Assembly: GCA_030411725.1 (NCBI GenBank)
Contig: MU839831.1
Span: 1,178,001 to 1,242,000 of the forward strand
Source: Echria macrotheca
Taxonomy: Eukaryota > Ascomycota > Sordariomycetes > Sordariales > Schizotheciaceae
Direction of reading: 5' to 3'
Length of the DNA: 64,000 bases
Below, piece by piece: positions 55,493 through 64,000 of this stretch. The notes under the pieces were generated by a model. It was not told where the DNA came from, made no database searches, and saw only the letters and a list, made by a program, of their open reading frames with translations. The position numbers and the translations under genes were made by a program. Within the stretch, counting starts at the first letter, position 1; every line of letters begins with the position of its first letter.

Positions 55493-57253
55493 TTATAGGG
55501 GAGGTGGAGAGTCACCGGCCTGGCCCTCAGGGTGGGCGAGCAACCTGATGTGTAAATCATAGCTTGCCTTCGACGGGAAACGGTTCTTCCGAGGATCGTA
55601 ATCGGATTGTGTGTGATTTTCAGGGCGGCTCTTAACAGCCAGGTACAGGATGCCCGAGGGGAGTCGGCGGATATCCCTGTCGACGATGCTTTGCAACAGT
55701 CCAGGGTTCGTGCTGAAGGAGGTCCCAGGAGCCTCGCTGATGAGCGAAACGATCCCCACCCTATTAGAGTGGTTCTCGACGGCGATTGTGACTTCACAGT
55801 CCATGATGCGAAAAGTCTTCCAAGCGACGACGTTTTTATACGTGGGTCCTCGACTCGGAAGAGTAGATGGTGTAGCCAAAGCTTCCTTGAGCCAATTGAA
55901 CCAATTGAGCTGGAACCCGCCCGCGAGAGATTCCGGTTGTATCTGTATATCCCCCTGGCGAATGATGCAGATACGTATATCGAAGTTCTCAATTTTGGGA
56001 GGCCTGGCCATAAGCACCAGGCCGGTCCAATCCGTCGGGAGATAGAGAACCCGGAGTTTGAAGTTATTGAAGTCCAGCTCATCAACTAGCACAACGTTCG
56101 AGAGTTGGAAGCCGTCATCTTCATAGTAAGGGGAAGGATGGTTAATCCTCCTCACGTAGGCTCCATGCTGCGGAAGGGACTTCGGGCTTGGCCATAGATG
56201 AAGACAGATGTACCTGTTGTCAGCTGACATGAAACCTGAAAACACTTCATACTTCTCGCCCTCACCTAGGAGGGAGCGAAGATAAACACGTAGCCCACGC
56301 GCGGTCATTTGCGGAGGTTCAAATTCATCCACATCGAACGTCCGCTGTCGGATCCGGCGGTAATCAATTGGGTAGGGCGGGTTGGCGAACTGCATTGGTG
56401 ATCGCGCAAAGACACCGAAGAGACCAGTACTCGTGCCATTATCCTTCTCCCATAAGCGCGGGATTGTCCAGAGCAGAATGGAATAGTCGCCAGTCTTCAT
56501 GAGGATTTGCTCCTGGAGACGGGAAAAGGCGTGTGTCCCCTCTCCGTATAGGAGGGGCATGTTGATGTCGAAGATACCGAGGAGGCAATAGGCCTCATCT
56601 TCAAGTCGAGTTGTCTTCCGGCCCGCAGCCCATGACATCCTTTGGGCCACATTGTAGTCAGACAAAGCTTTGCGGCCCACCAGGGCGTCAGCTGGAATGC
56701 CCGTGATCCCTTCCAACTGCTGTTTCAGGCTCGACTTGGTGCCCATCTCGGTCCAGTCGGACGCGTAAAACTCGAGCTTGCTGGGGGCAATGAGTTCCTG
56801 CAGACACCAGCCGCGCGTGAACCAGCGCGCACTCGCAAACTCCTCCGGGGCCAGTAACGGCGCAAGAGGCGGCACGTCCTCGAGGAAGGCATAGCAGACC
56901 CAGGCGTCGCGGTACCAAGCCCACATCGAGTTGATGGCCTCAGACAGCTCAGCACTCGACGTCTTGTCGATGCAGCAGGTGTCGACCCACACCCACTCGA
57001 TCCCATCCAGGCGGGCCTGTTTGCAGGAGTTCACGATCTTCATGAACCCCTTCGTTTTCATCGCATTATCCCAGACTTCCTGAGTTGCGAGCTCCGACGG
57101 CGCTTGCGCTGCCTTGTCCCAGGTGCTTTGCATCGCGTGGAAGGACACTTCGTCGTCGCCCCAGGTGTGACTCAGGATGGCGTAGGGCGGGGTTCCGGAG
57201 CCGATGAACTCCTTCATCTCGAACGTGTCTGCGTGGATGAGTCTCATGGTCAA
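55493..57253 (-). CDS. HET-domain protein of the HET-E/HET-D N-terminal type
   Basis: A single exon of 586 residues. Translation may begin at MTMRLIHADT or, matching the family start, at the second Met (57247). The N-terminal HET domain is the class found in HET-E/D/R-like proteins: PPYAILSHTWGDDEVSF, KIVNSCKQARLDGIEWVWVD, TCCIDKTSSAELSEAINSMW, RGWCLQELIAPSKLEFYASD and a RMSWAAGRKTTRLEDEAYCL block. The remainder is a domain of unknown function with a beta-rich look. There is no NACHT or WD40 region, so it is the short form of this class. It probably takes part in allorecognition or cell death. No introns are seen, unlike the neighbouring HET gene. Confidence 0.92.
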   Translation of the reverse strand: MTMRLIHADTFEMKEFIGSGTPPYAILSHTWGDDEVSFHAMQSTWDKAAQAPSELATQEVWDNAMKTKGFMKIVNSCKQARLDGIEWVWVDTCCIDKTSSAELSEAINSMWAWYRDAWVCYAFLEDVPPLAPLLAPEEFASARWFTRGWCLQELIAPSKLEFYASDWTEMGTKSSLKQQLEGITGIPADALVGRKALSDYNVAQRMSWAAGRKTTRLEDEAYCLLGIFDINMPLLYGEGTHAFSRLQEQILMKTGDYSILLWTIPRLWEKDNGTSTGLFGVFARSPMQFANPPYPIDYRRIRQRTFDVDEFEPPQMTARGLRVYLRSLLGEGEKYEVFSGFMSADNRYICLHLWPSPKSLPQHGAYVRRINHPSPYYEDDGFQLSNVVLVDELDFNNFKLRVLYLPTDWTGLVLMARPPKIENFDIRICIIRQGDIQIQPESLAGGFQLNWFNWLKEALATPSTLPSRGPTYKNVVAWKTFRIMDCEVTIAVENHSNRVGIVSLISEAPGTSFSTNPGLLQSIVDRDIRRLPSGILYLAVKSRPENHTQSDYDPRKNRFPSKASYDLHIRLLAHPEGQAGDSPPPL

Positions 57254-58414
57254 ACTTTTGGGTAATGGATCGGAGGATGCGACTAGGTGATGAGAGTTAC
57301 TGGGAAATCTGGTGCGGGATCAAGAGACTTGGGGTTTAAACACTGCGATTTCTAATGTGGTCGGTTGTCTGGACGGAAGTTGGGCAGGAATGCTGCAGTC
57401 GTCAGGAAATGCCCGACAACCTGCAGCCACTCTGTACAGTACAAATCTTTGCGGCATTTGCACTGTGGCTTTTTTTTTTTGGGTGAGTGTCTAGTCCATC
57501 ATATTCAGACGTTAAGGAGTTAGTGATTCTCGTTTACAAGTATGTTGTCTTCAGGCACTGTCATTGACTATTTCGACGATACTGGTTGTGAGCAGAATAT
57601 TTTGGCTTTGTCAGGTACCGTAATGTGTAAATCAAGGTATGGGTCGACCAGAGACGCTAACCATTGATGATGACCAGAGCACACACATGGGGCAACAGTT
57701 ACCAATCATCAGGAAGCCCGAGGGGCAGGAGGGCTCAGGCCAGTAACGGGGCCAGGAGCTATCAGATGATTGGAGGGGGCGAAAAGATTGCAAGAGGTGG
57801 AAGGCGCAGCCCTTCTTTTTACAAATGACCTTACTGATCCCCTTGTTACCATAGGCCGATGCTTTTTTGGGCGGCGCGCGACGAATGAGGCTTTGGATAT
57901 GAGAGTCTCGGCGTCGACCACCATTTCGGTCACCGTATTATACCCAGGTAGTACTCGCATCGATGGATCGGTGCATCAAGCCGACTTCTTATTACTACCC
58001 TGGACTCTGTGGCGTCTTACCTCGTGCCGAGTGGTCTCCACGCCGCCGGCTAGTCATGTACGGACGTATTCTCACGTCAGTTATCTGCTTGTAGGGTCCA
58101 GTGTAAGCTAGACCTCATGACCTTGGAGTGGTTCTTGCAGGAGAAACAGGTTCCTAGACACAGCCCGGGCTAGGATGCATGTCGTCCGCTGCAGGTACAG
58201 GTACGGATACTTGGTGGCAACAATGTCTCATCCCGTGTATAAAAGCAGATCGCATGCCACCAGCCTATTCTTCTTCTCCTTTCTAGCATCAACACTCACA
58301 TCCTCAACTCATACCATCTACAGTTCCTTTTTCTTTCCATTTTTTTTTCCCTTTTCCCTTTTTTTCTTTTTTCTTTCGTTCAAGTGTCCTTGATCAACTG
58401 AATCAGAAAACAAA
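57254..58414. promoter_or_regulatory. Divergent promoter region
   Basis: Upstream of the HET gene (minus) and of the small 8-Cys secreted gene (plus). An open frame at 57770-58111 has no protein-like features. The last 120 bp (58262-58385) is an extended pyrimidine tract, common in leaders of highly expressed fungal genes. Confidence 0.55.
58238..58244 (+). promoter_or_regulatory. TATA box of the small 8-Cys secreted gene
   Basis: TATAAAA about 177 bp before the ATG at 58415, followed by a pyrimidine-rich leader. This pairing is typical of strongly expressed fungal genes. Confidence 0.6.
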
Positions 58415-58998
58415 ATGCATTTTCTCGCCGGTGCTTTCCTTTCCTCCCTCGCTGTTTTCGGTGTCCATGCTATTCCCACCCCTGATGTGGTATGTGTCAA
58501 GCTTCAAGAATCCACCGACATCGCGGAGCAGGTTTCACTAACAAGAATCCTGCCAGGCGGCTCGTGATGTTACCGGCCAAATGACCCTGTGCGTCGACAT
58601 CAACGCCGGCGGCGCCTGCGCCCCCGTGACGATCCCGTCGGACGCCATCAAGAACGAGCAGGGCTTCGCCATCGGACCCTTCGTCGTCCCGGCCGGCACC
58701 GTCTGCACCGACCTCGGCGGCTGCCCGTCGTCCGCCAGGATCGACACGCCGAATCTGCTCTGTACTCTCGGATCCTCAAACGGCGGCTTCACCTGCACCG
58801 GGACTACGATCCAGATTGACAGCACGAATGGGTACGTGGTATTTCTTGGTTAACTCCGTTCTGGTTCAGGTCGGGGTTTGCCTTATGATGGATGCGAGAC
58901 TAATTCTTCCCGTGTATTGCAGATTCGTCAACTTTCCCGGAGCTCTCAACGACAATCTCGCCTGCGTTCTTTGCGAGTTTGAGGAAGGCGCGTTGTAA
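58415..58998 (+). CDS. Small secreted 8-cysteine protein
   Basis: Three exons (58415-58489, 58557-58831, 58923-58998) give 141 residues. The signal peptide is MHFLAGAFLSSLAVFGVHA, followed by IPTPDV. The mature part has eight cysteines (LCVD, ACAP, VCTD, GGCPS, LLCT, FTCT, LACV, LCEF), which would allow four disulfides, and few charged residues. The strong TATA box and CT-rich leader point to high expression. The Cys spacing does not match a hydrophobin (no adjacent Cys pair). It resembles small secreted proteins of unknown role that include effector candidates; nothing in the sequence settles the function. Confidence 0.8.
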
Positions 58999-59692
58999 AG
59001 GGTATATGTGGTTGTGTAAGGAGCCTGAGGCCCAGCTGTAGGGACTATAGGCAGCGGGGGCTCGGCTCTGGATGTTTACCAGCATATCATTGTACAATTG
59101 CATGTAGCCGGAGAGGCGTTGGTTTAGATTCAGTTCTTAGGCACTTAAACATTCACTCATTGCTTTACAACATCCTTTGCCACAGCTTGCAGTTATATCT
59201 GCTGTACTGGTAGACCAAAGGGGGCTATGGCCGTCTGTCAACTCTCCCCTGAATACAAGTATAGCCGACGATCGGTCTATTATATGTATTTTAGAAACAT
59301 ATCCTTGTGCTTATTCTTCGCAAATGCAATGGTACAGATGCCTGCCGCCATCTCCGCAGCGGGTCGAAATGAAGCGGAAATAACCGCGTCAGGCACCAGT
59401 GCAAGCGGCTGGTCCGTCGGAACTCTGCCGAGCGTTACATTTTCTGTTATGACGACGCATCGGTTATAAGTGCCCACAAGGTCGTCCAGCCGTTTGTGAT
59501 TGGAGTGCGACTATACGAGCCATGGTAACCATGTTTCTGCTTACATTGGAACTAGAACCTTGCAGCGGGTGATGTAGGTAGCTTGGGAGCATCGGGATTA
59601 AATGTGAGAGATGTCTCAAAAGTACATCTACTACGTAATCCCCGGTCCGGCGACTGCGTTTTGCAGGACTAGCAAGAACGACAAACTCCACA
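58999..59692. other. Intergenic region
   Basis: Between two plus-strand secreted-protein genes. No gene, repeat or distinct regulatory signal seen. Confidence 0.55.
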
Positions 59693-61324
59693 ATGGTCAA
59701 ACCATACACTTTGCTAGGGCTGGCCGCCAGCTCGCTCGCGGTGTACACTGGCGGATGGACTGGATGGGGAGGATCGTATCTCAACAACCGCTGGGTGTCG
59801 TCGGCCAAGGTTTCGTCGTCCAGCATCCACTCCCTCAGCGAGCACTGCAAAATCACGTATCCGGTGGGAGTAAGTGCGCCCCCGGCAATCCTCGACGGCG
59901 TCGCATACTACAGCACCTGGAACGGATCGTTCGTCGCGCTCGACTACAAAGCATGCTCGGTAAAGTGGCAGATCAACGTCACCGGCGCCGTCATCGATAA
60001 CTTCGGCGCTCTCAGCGCCGCCCAGCTTGCGACTACTGTGCCAATCGCCAGAACAAGTCCCCAGATCGACGAGAAGAATGAGATCGTGTACTTCGGCACA
60101 CAGGCGTGGGCGCTGGTTGTCGCAGCGGATCTTAAGTCGGGCAAGGTCCTCGGGGTGCGGCAAATCAACTCGCACCCCATGGCCACCATCACCATGAGCC
60201 CGACATTGTACAACGGTACCCTCTTCGTCGGCTGCTCCAGCGGCGAGGAGAATGCGGCGTACCTGCTCAACAACAACCAGACCCAGTATCCCTGCTGCTC
60301 CTTCATCGGAAACTTTGTCGCGCTTACGTTTGACCGCTCCGCCGGGAAATTCATCACGCACTGGGACACGCCCATGATCCCGCCGGACGCGCCGACCAAC
60401 GGAACGGAAGGCAAATGGTCGGGCATTGGCGTCTGGGGCAGCCAGCCAGCGATCGACACGCAGCGACACCAGGTCTTCATCGCCACCGGGAATGTCTACA
60501 CGGCTCCTGATGCCTTCGAGCCATGCACCGATTCACCCATGTCGATCGACGCATGTGTGCCGCCGACGATATGGCAGGAAGCCGTCCTGGCGCTCGACAT
60601 CACCACGGGTAAACCCAACTGGGTCCGACGCCTATCGCCCCTCGATTCCTGGACGCTGGTGTGCGGCGTGCCGGGCTCGATCCCGCGAGACCCGGCGCTG
60701 TGTCCGCACGAGCCAGGCCCCGATGCGGACTTCGGCATGGCCCCGGCCTTCGTCCCCGGCACTGGAGGTAAGAAGGACGTGGTGACGGTGGGCCAGAAGA
60801 ACGGGAACTTGTATTCCCTAGACGCTGCCACCGGCGCCATCGAGTGGGCATCGGTGACGAGCCCCGGCGGTGCCGGCGGCGGGCTGATGTGGGGTGTTGC
60901 CGTCGACGAGGCGCGGGTGTACTTCAGCGCCATCAACTACCCCAATCTGCCCTGGACGCTGGTGCCTTCGAATGTATCGACCAATGGAAGCGGGTTCGGC
61001 GCGGCGGGTCTGGCTAACGGGCGTGTGGTCTGGAGCATCGCGGCGCCGGCTGGCACCATGACGCAGGTGCCGCCCACCGTGGTGCGGGATTTGGTGTTGG
61101 TCGGTTGGTCGGGCCCGCCGCCGGCTGGGGTGCCGCCTGTGTCGTCTGGTCCGGGAGGGATACTCGCGTTGAACAGGGAGACGGGGGCCGAGGTGATGCG
61201 GTATCCGCTTGACGGTCCGTTTTACGGCGGCGTGGCGGTGCAGGATGAGTTTCTGTTTGCCGGGACGGGATACAAGGGTGCTACGGGCGAAGGCCACTTT
61301 TATGTGTTTGCGGTGAAGAACTGA
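59693..61324 (+). CDS. Secreted quinoprotein-like (PQQ-type) beta-propeller
   Basis: A single exon of 543 residues; the start MVKPYTLLGLAASSLAVYTG is a signal peptide. The rest is a series of propeller blades with tryptophan-docking motifs of the quinoprotein alcohol dehydrogenase fold: YYSTWNGSFVALDYKACSVK, LALDITTGKPNWVRRLSP, LYSLDAATGAIEWAS and LALNRETGAEVMRY. It resembles bacterial polyvinyl-alcohol dehydrogenase-like proteins. Adjacent cysteines (CCSF) occur near residue 200, reminiscent of the vicinal Cys pair in PQQ dehydrogenases, but I cannot confirm cofactor residues. Several N-glycosylation sites (NGT, NVS, NGS) fit secretion. There is no membrane anchor or cytochrome domain. A secreted oxidoreductase is likely; the substrate is unknown. 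Confidence 0.88.
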   Translation: MVKPYTLLGLAASSLAVYTGGWTGWGGSYLNNRWVSSAKVSSSSIHSLSEHCKITYPVGVSAPPAILDGVAYYSTWNGSFVALDYKACSVKWQINVTGAVIDNFGALSAAQLATTVPIARTSPQIDEKNEIVYFGTQAWALVVAADLKSGKVLGVRQINSHPMATITMSPTLYNGTLFVGCSSGEENAAYLLNNNQTQYPCCSFIGNFVALTFDRSAGKFITHWDTPMIPPDAPTNGTEGKWSGIGVWGSQPAIDTQRHQVFIATGNVYTAPDAFEPCTDSPMSIDACVPPTIWQEAVLALDITTGKPNWVRRLSPLDSWTLVCGVPGSIPRDPALCPHEPGPDADFGMAPAFVPGTGGKKDVVTVGQKNGNLYSLDAATGAIEWASVTSPGGAGGGLMWGVAVDEARVYFSAINYPNLPWTLVPSNVSTNGSGFGAAGLANGRVVWSIAAPAGTMTQVPPTVVRDLVLVGWSGPPPAGVPPVSSGPGGILALNRETGAEVMRYPLDGPFYGGVAVQDEFLFAGTGYKGATGEGHFYVFAVKN

Positions 61325-62169
61325 GCGGTGTCAATTATGCAGGCGACGAGATTCAGGGTCAGAGATTTATTAGACAGGCACCGCAACAGAAAAGTTTTCA
61401 TGGTCCAATCAGTATCTTACGCAACCTCTCCTTCACAGAATAAACATATCGCTTCTCCTCTTTTGGCTCCCCGCGAATTTCGTATCGTTGACTTGCTTGC
61501 CATCAGGTGCCCACCACGGGTGGTGAACTTCGGTAGAGGAGGCTGTCGCTCCAACGTACAAGTCTCATGCCCTTACCCCAGGGCGTCGGTGCTCAGGACC
61601 ACTAGTTTTTGTTGTCAGGGGCTTCGGAAAATTGGTTATCGGCATAGCATCAGCCTGTTTGGTGGTGTGGGAGTGCATCAAGGGTACCTTAATAACTTAC
61701 GTAAGGTACCTACCTATGATGAGGCACTGGTGGTTACCGAGAATAGAGAAACGGTGCTCGGAAGAGACTTCAACTAGCCATGCTTAACGACTGCACGAGC
61801 CGATGATGAGAACATAACATGATTCATGTGAAGGGGGGCTAGGTAGCCGGTCCTCCAGTTGCTTCTTTTTCTCCGCCCTCCCGACCCAACTCGGCGTGCC
61901 TCACAGTTTGCCCAGCCAATCACAGAATTATAGATGCTTCGTGAGCGAAAGCCGTCACCGCCACCCGTGCTCCCTTAGGTAGAATTGCTGGGGCTTGCGG
62001 TGGTGGCTGTGAAACTGCGGGGCAAGAAAATGTTAACCTGGTGGGTGCTGATGACCAAGCAAGCCACCTAGGTAGGCAGCCAGGCTCTCGTCGAAACTCT
62101 TCAAACTCAGCCCGTTCATCAATTCGCTCTGCCTTAGGTCGCGTCACAACCGCTCATCACTAAGGTACC
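61325..62169. other. Intergenic region
   Basis: Carries the quinoprotein 3' UTR and the promoter of the next gene. Includes two CCTACCTA/CCTAGGTA elements (about 61704 and 62066). No gene supported. Confidence 0.55.
61439..61444 (+). terminator. Polyadenylation-like signal of the quinoprotein gene
   Basis: AATAAA 115 bp past the quinoprotein stop codon. Confidence 0.35.
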
Positions 62170-64000
62170 ATGGCCGACCCGCTTTCCATCGCGGCTAGCT
62201 GCATCGCTGTCATCACCGCCGCCGGTCAGACGGCAAAAGTTGTTCGAGACTTTGTCCGTGATTTCAGTCACGGGCAAGCCGACGTTTCTTGTCTCAGCCA
62301 GGAAATCTCGCAACTTAATGACGTCCTCCAGAGCATTCGCGACGTTGAGCAGAGCGGAGACATTGGCCAAGCACGCGTCCCGCAAAGAATGCAAGCTCAA
62401 CTCATCGCTCTTGTAGACAACTGCCGCCGCGTCCTCGCTGAGATTGATGAGATCTTGACGTGGTATCTCGGCGGCAGCGGTGCTCGCGCAGCCCACTGGG
62501 CCCTCTCCGGGAAGAAAAAGATTGAGGATCAGGCGGCCCTTCTGGAAGGTCATAGAAAGGCCTTGGAATTGTGTCTCACGACCATCGACTTGTGAGTGTA
62601 CCTGCAGTTGCGCGATGACCTGGTTCCTCTGGCCGTGCTCTCACTCACGCTGCAACAGTTCAATATCATGCAGCATAAAGGTCGACACGACGGCTCTCCT
62701 TGCCGACTCTCACGATAACCGAGGGCGGCTGGAAGAGCTTCTCCAGCTCGTGAAACTGTTACCTGGATCGGGTGACTATGACGACTCGGACACCGTCCAA
62801 GGACGACTGGATATCATGAGCCGTTACCTCGAAAGCCTGACTATGTATACCGCATCCGTCCGTGAGGATGCTATCGCGACCGGGAATAGCTCACTGGCAG
62901 CCGAATTTAGGGGCCCTCCGTTCCAAAGTGCCCAAGGCCAGCATCCTGTTGTGGTTGAGGGGCTGTCATCGGCCACTCAACGTGGAATTACTTCTCAGCA
63001 GCGACCAGCGCCAACGCCATCGCCGCCACTCCGTCCCGCCTCTTTCAATAAACCAAGCCCAACTCTTGGCAAGGATCAGGAAAGGATGTTGACGACACGT
63101 AGCGAAGCCAAGGTCCTCACACGCTTTCCAGTAAATCATGGAGCACGACTCAAGACCATCAGTATTTCCCCCTGTCAAAGATTGGCCGTTTACAATCATG
63201 GTGAGAATGTGACGGTCTGGAATATCGATCGGTCAACTCCGTTGGTCGAATTGACACCCAAGACGAAGGGTTTTGGCGTGGGAACTATTGAAAAGCGACT
63301 ATATCGCTTCTTTCAGGGCGGCCCCACCATGCCGGTCGACCAAATATCGTTCCTGGGGAAACAGAGCAACTATATCGTCATCGGAATTCCACATAACTTG
63401 AGAACTGAGATCCAAGTCTGGGACTGGATGAAAGCGACAAGACATGCGTCGATCTCAGTCTACCCGCAGCCGTCTGCGAGCGCGTGGGTTGTCACTCGAG
63501 GCCGAAGACAAGTTGCGACACCGGACATCAACTGTGGAACTTTACATATCTTTAGAACTCATGATTCAGACACGAAAGAGGGCCTTGAAGAGTATGAGAT
63601 GGATAATACATCCTCGATGAAACCCTTCCGTCGACGAATCGATAATGTCGCTCCTCCGATCGTTCGCGGGGATCTCGCTAGTAGACGCCTACTCGCGCTT
63701 TCCGCTGACGGTAAAACAGTGGTCACCGTCAGGCAAGAAAGCCAACCCAAGCAAGGACACCCGAGAAATGACTTTGCTTATATTTCGGTGTGCGAGATAG
63801 CGGACAACCGAGCGACCGGCATGCGAGCACTCCCCAATGCGACGGGCAATCGCCCCGGTCTCACCCCACGTCAGGTCGAGGTGAACGAAAACGGAACCAG
63901 ATTCGGCATTGTCTGGGTCACGTGCATTCATGATGCGTTCATCACGATCATTGAGATCCAATCTTCACATCTCGGACAGGAGGGGAAACAATTTGAGCGC
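62170..64000 (+). CDS. Fungal N-terminal-domain protein with WD40-like propeller (runs off right edge)
   Basis: Exon 1 62170-62591 and exon 2 62674-64000 or beyond (82-nt intron; the acceptor at 62671-62673 is needed, since the earlier CAG gives an immediate stop). At least 583 residues are visible. The start MADPLSIAASCIAVITAAGQ is the hallmark of the helical fungal N-terminal domain common in STAND, ankyrin and related proteins. A helical stretch leads to a Pro-rich linker, then a propeller-like region from about residue 290 (KTISISPCQRLAVYNHGENV, VTVWNI, IQVWDWMKATRHASISV). This N-domain plus propeller layout, with no NACHT between, suggests a STAND-derived or adapter protein; function is inference. 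Confidence 0.85.

Noticed and set aside
57770..58111. 113-codon open frame upstream of the 8-Cys gene
   Set aside because: No family, no splice extension, and lies in the promoter interval of two genes.

Overview
This is a nuclear window from a filamentous ascomycete, most likely a Sordariomycete. The sequence shows GC-rich genes broken by short introns (about 49-97 nt, GT...AG) and ascomycete-typical families: HET-domain proteins, an AA9 lytic polysaccharide monooxygenase, a Ppo-type dioxygenase-P450 fusion, a LaeA-like methyltransferase and a DUF3292 protein. Two copies of a dispersed repeat differ mainly by C-to-T and G-to-A changes, as expected from repeat-induced point mutation (RIP). 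No operons, tRNA, rRNA or CRISPR arrays were seen. I support 23 protein genes. Exon joins were worked out by hand from splice sites and reading phase.

Layout. 1-6405: a kelch protein running off the left edge, a bacterial-type M4 (protealysin-like) metallopeptidase and a STAND-related protein without a visible P-loop, all on the minus strand. 6954-14172: a large AAA ATPase (plus), a protein with an F-box-like (2EXR-type) motif and a small Cys-rich protein (both minus). 14750-18611: a tandem duplication carrying two paralogous genes with their promoters and the 5' remnant of a third copy. 19635-25456: a small two-helix membrane protein, a nine-exon LaeA-like methyltransferase and a SET protein with a signal peptide, all minus. 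27548-42790: a Cys-rich secreted protein, phosphomannose isomerase, DUF3292 membrane protein, Ppo fatty-acid oxygenase, another secreted protein, an AA9 LPMO and a beta-lactamase-fold serine hydrolase.

42966-57253 is the accessory-looking part. Two direct copies of a roughly 300-bp RIP-affected repeat flank a HET protein with a long C-terminal repeat array and a divergently placed unknown gene. A class I terpene synthase, a gene-poor 3-kb gap and a tail-to-tail pair of HET genes follow. 57254-64000 holds a small 8-Cys secreted protein, a secreted quinoprotein-like beta-propeller and a fungal N-terminal-domain/WD40-like protein that runs off the right edge.

Themes. Three HET genes, one STAND-like relic and one N-terminal-domain/propeller protein suggest an allorecognition or immunity-type repertoire spread through the window. 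Several secreted proteins and enzymes (AA9, quinoprotein, small Cys-rich proteins) fit a saprobic or plant-associated lifestyle. The terpene synthase stands alone: no P450 or prenyltransferase partner is visible beside it.
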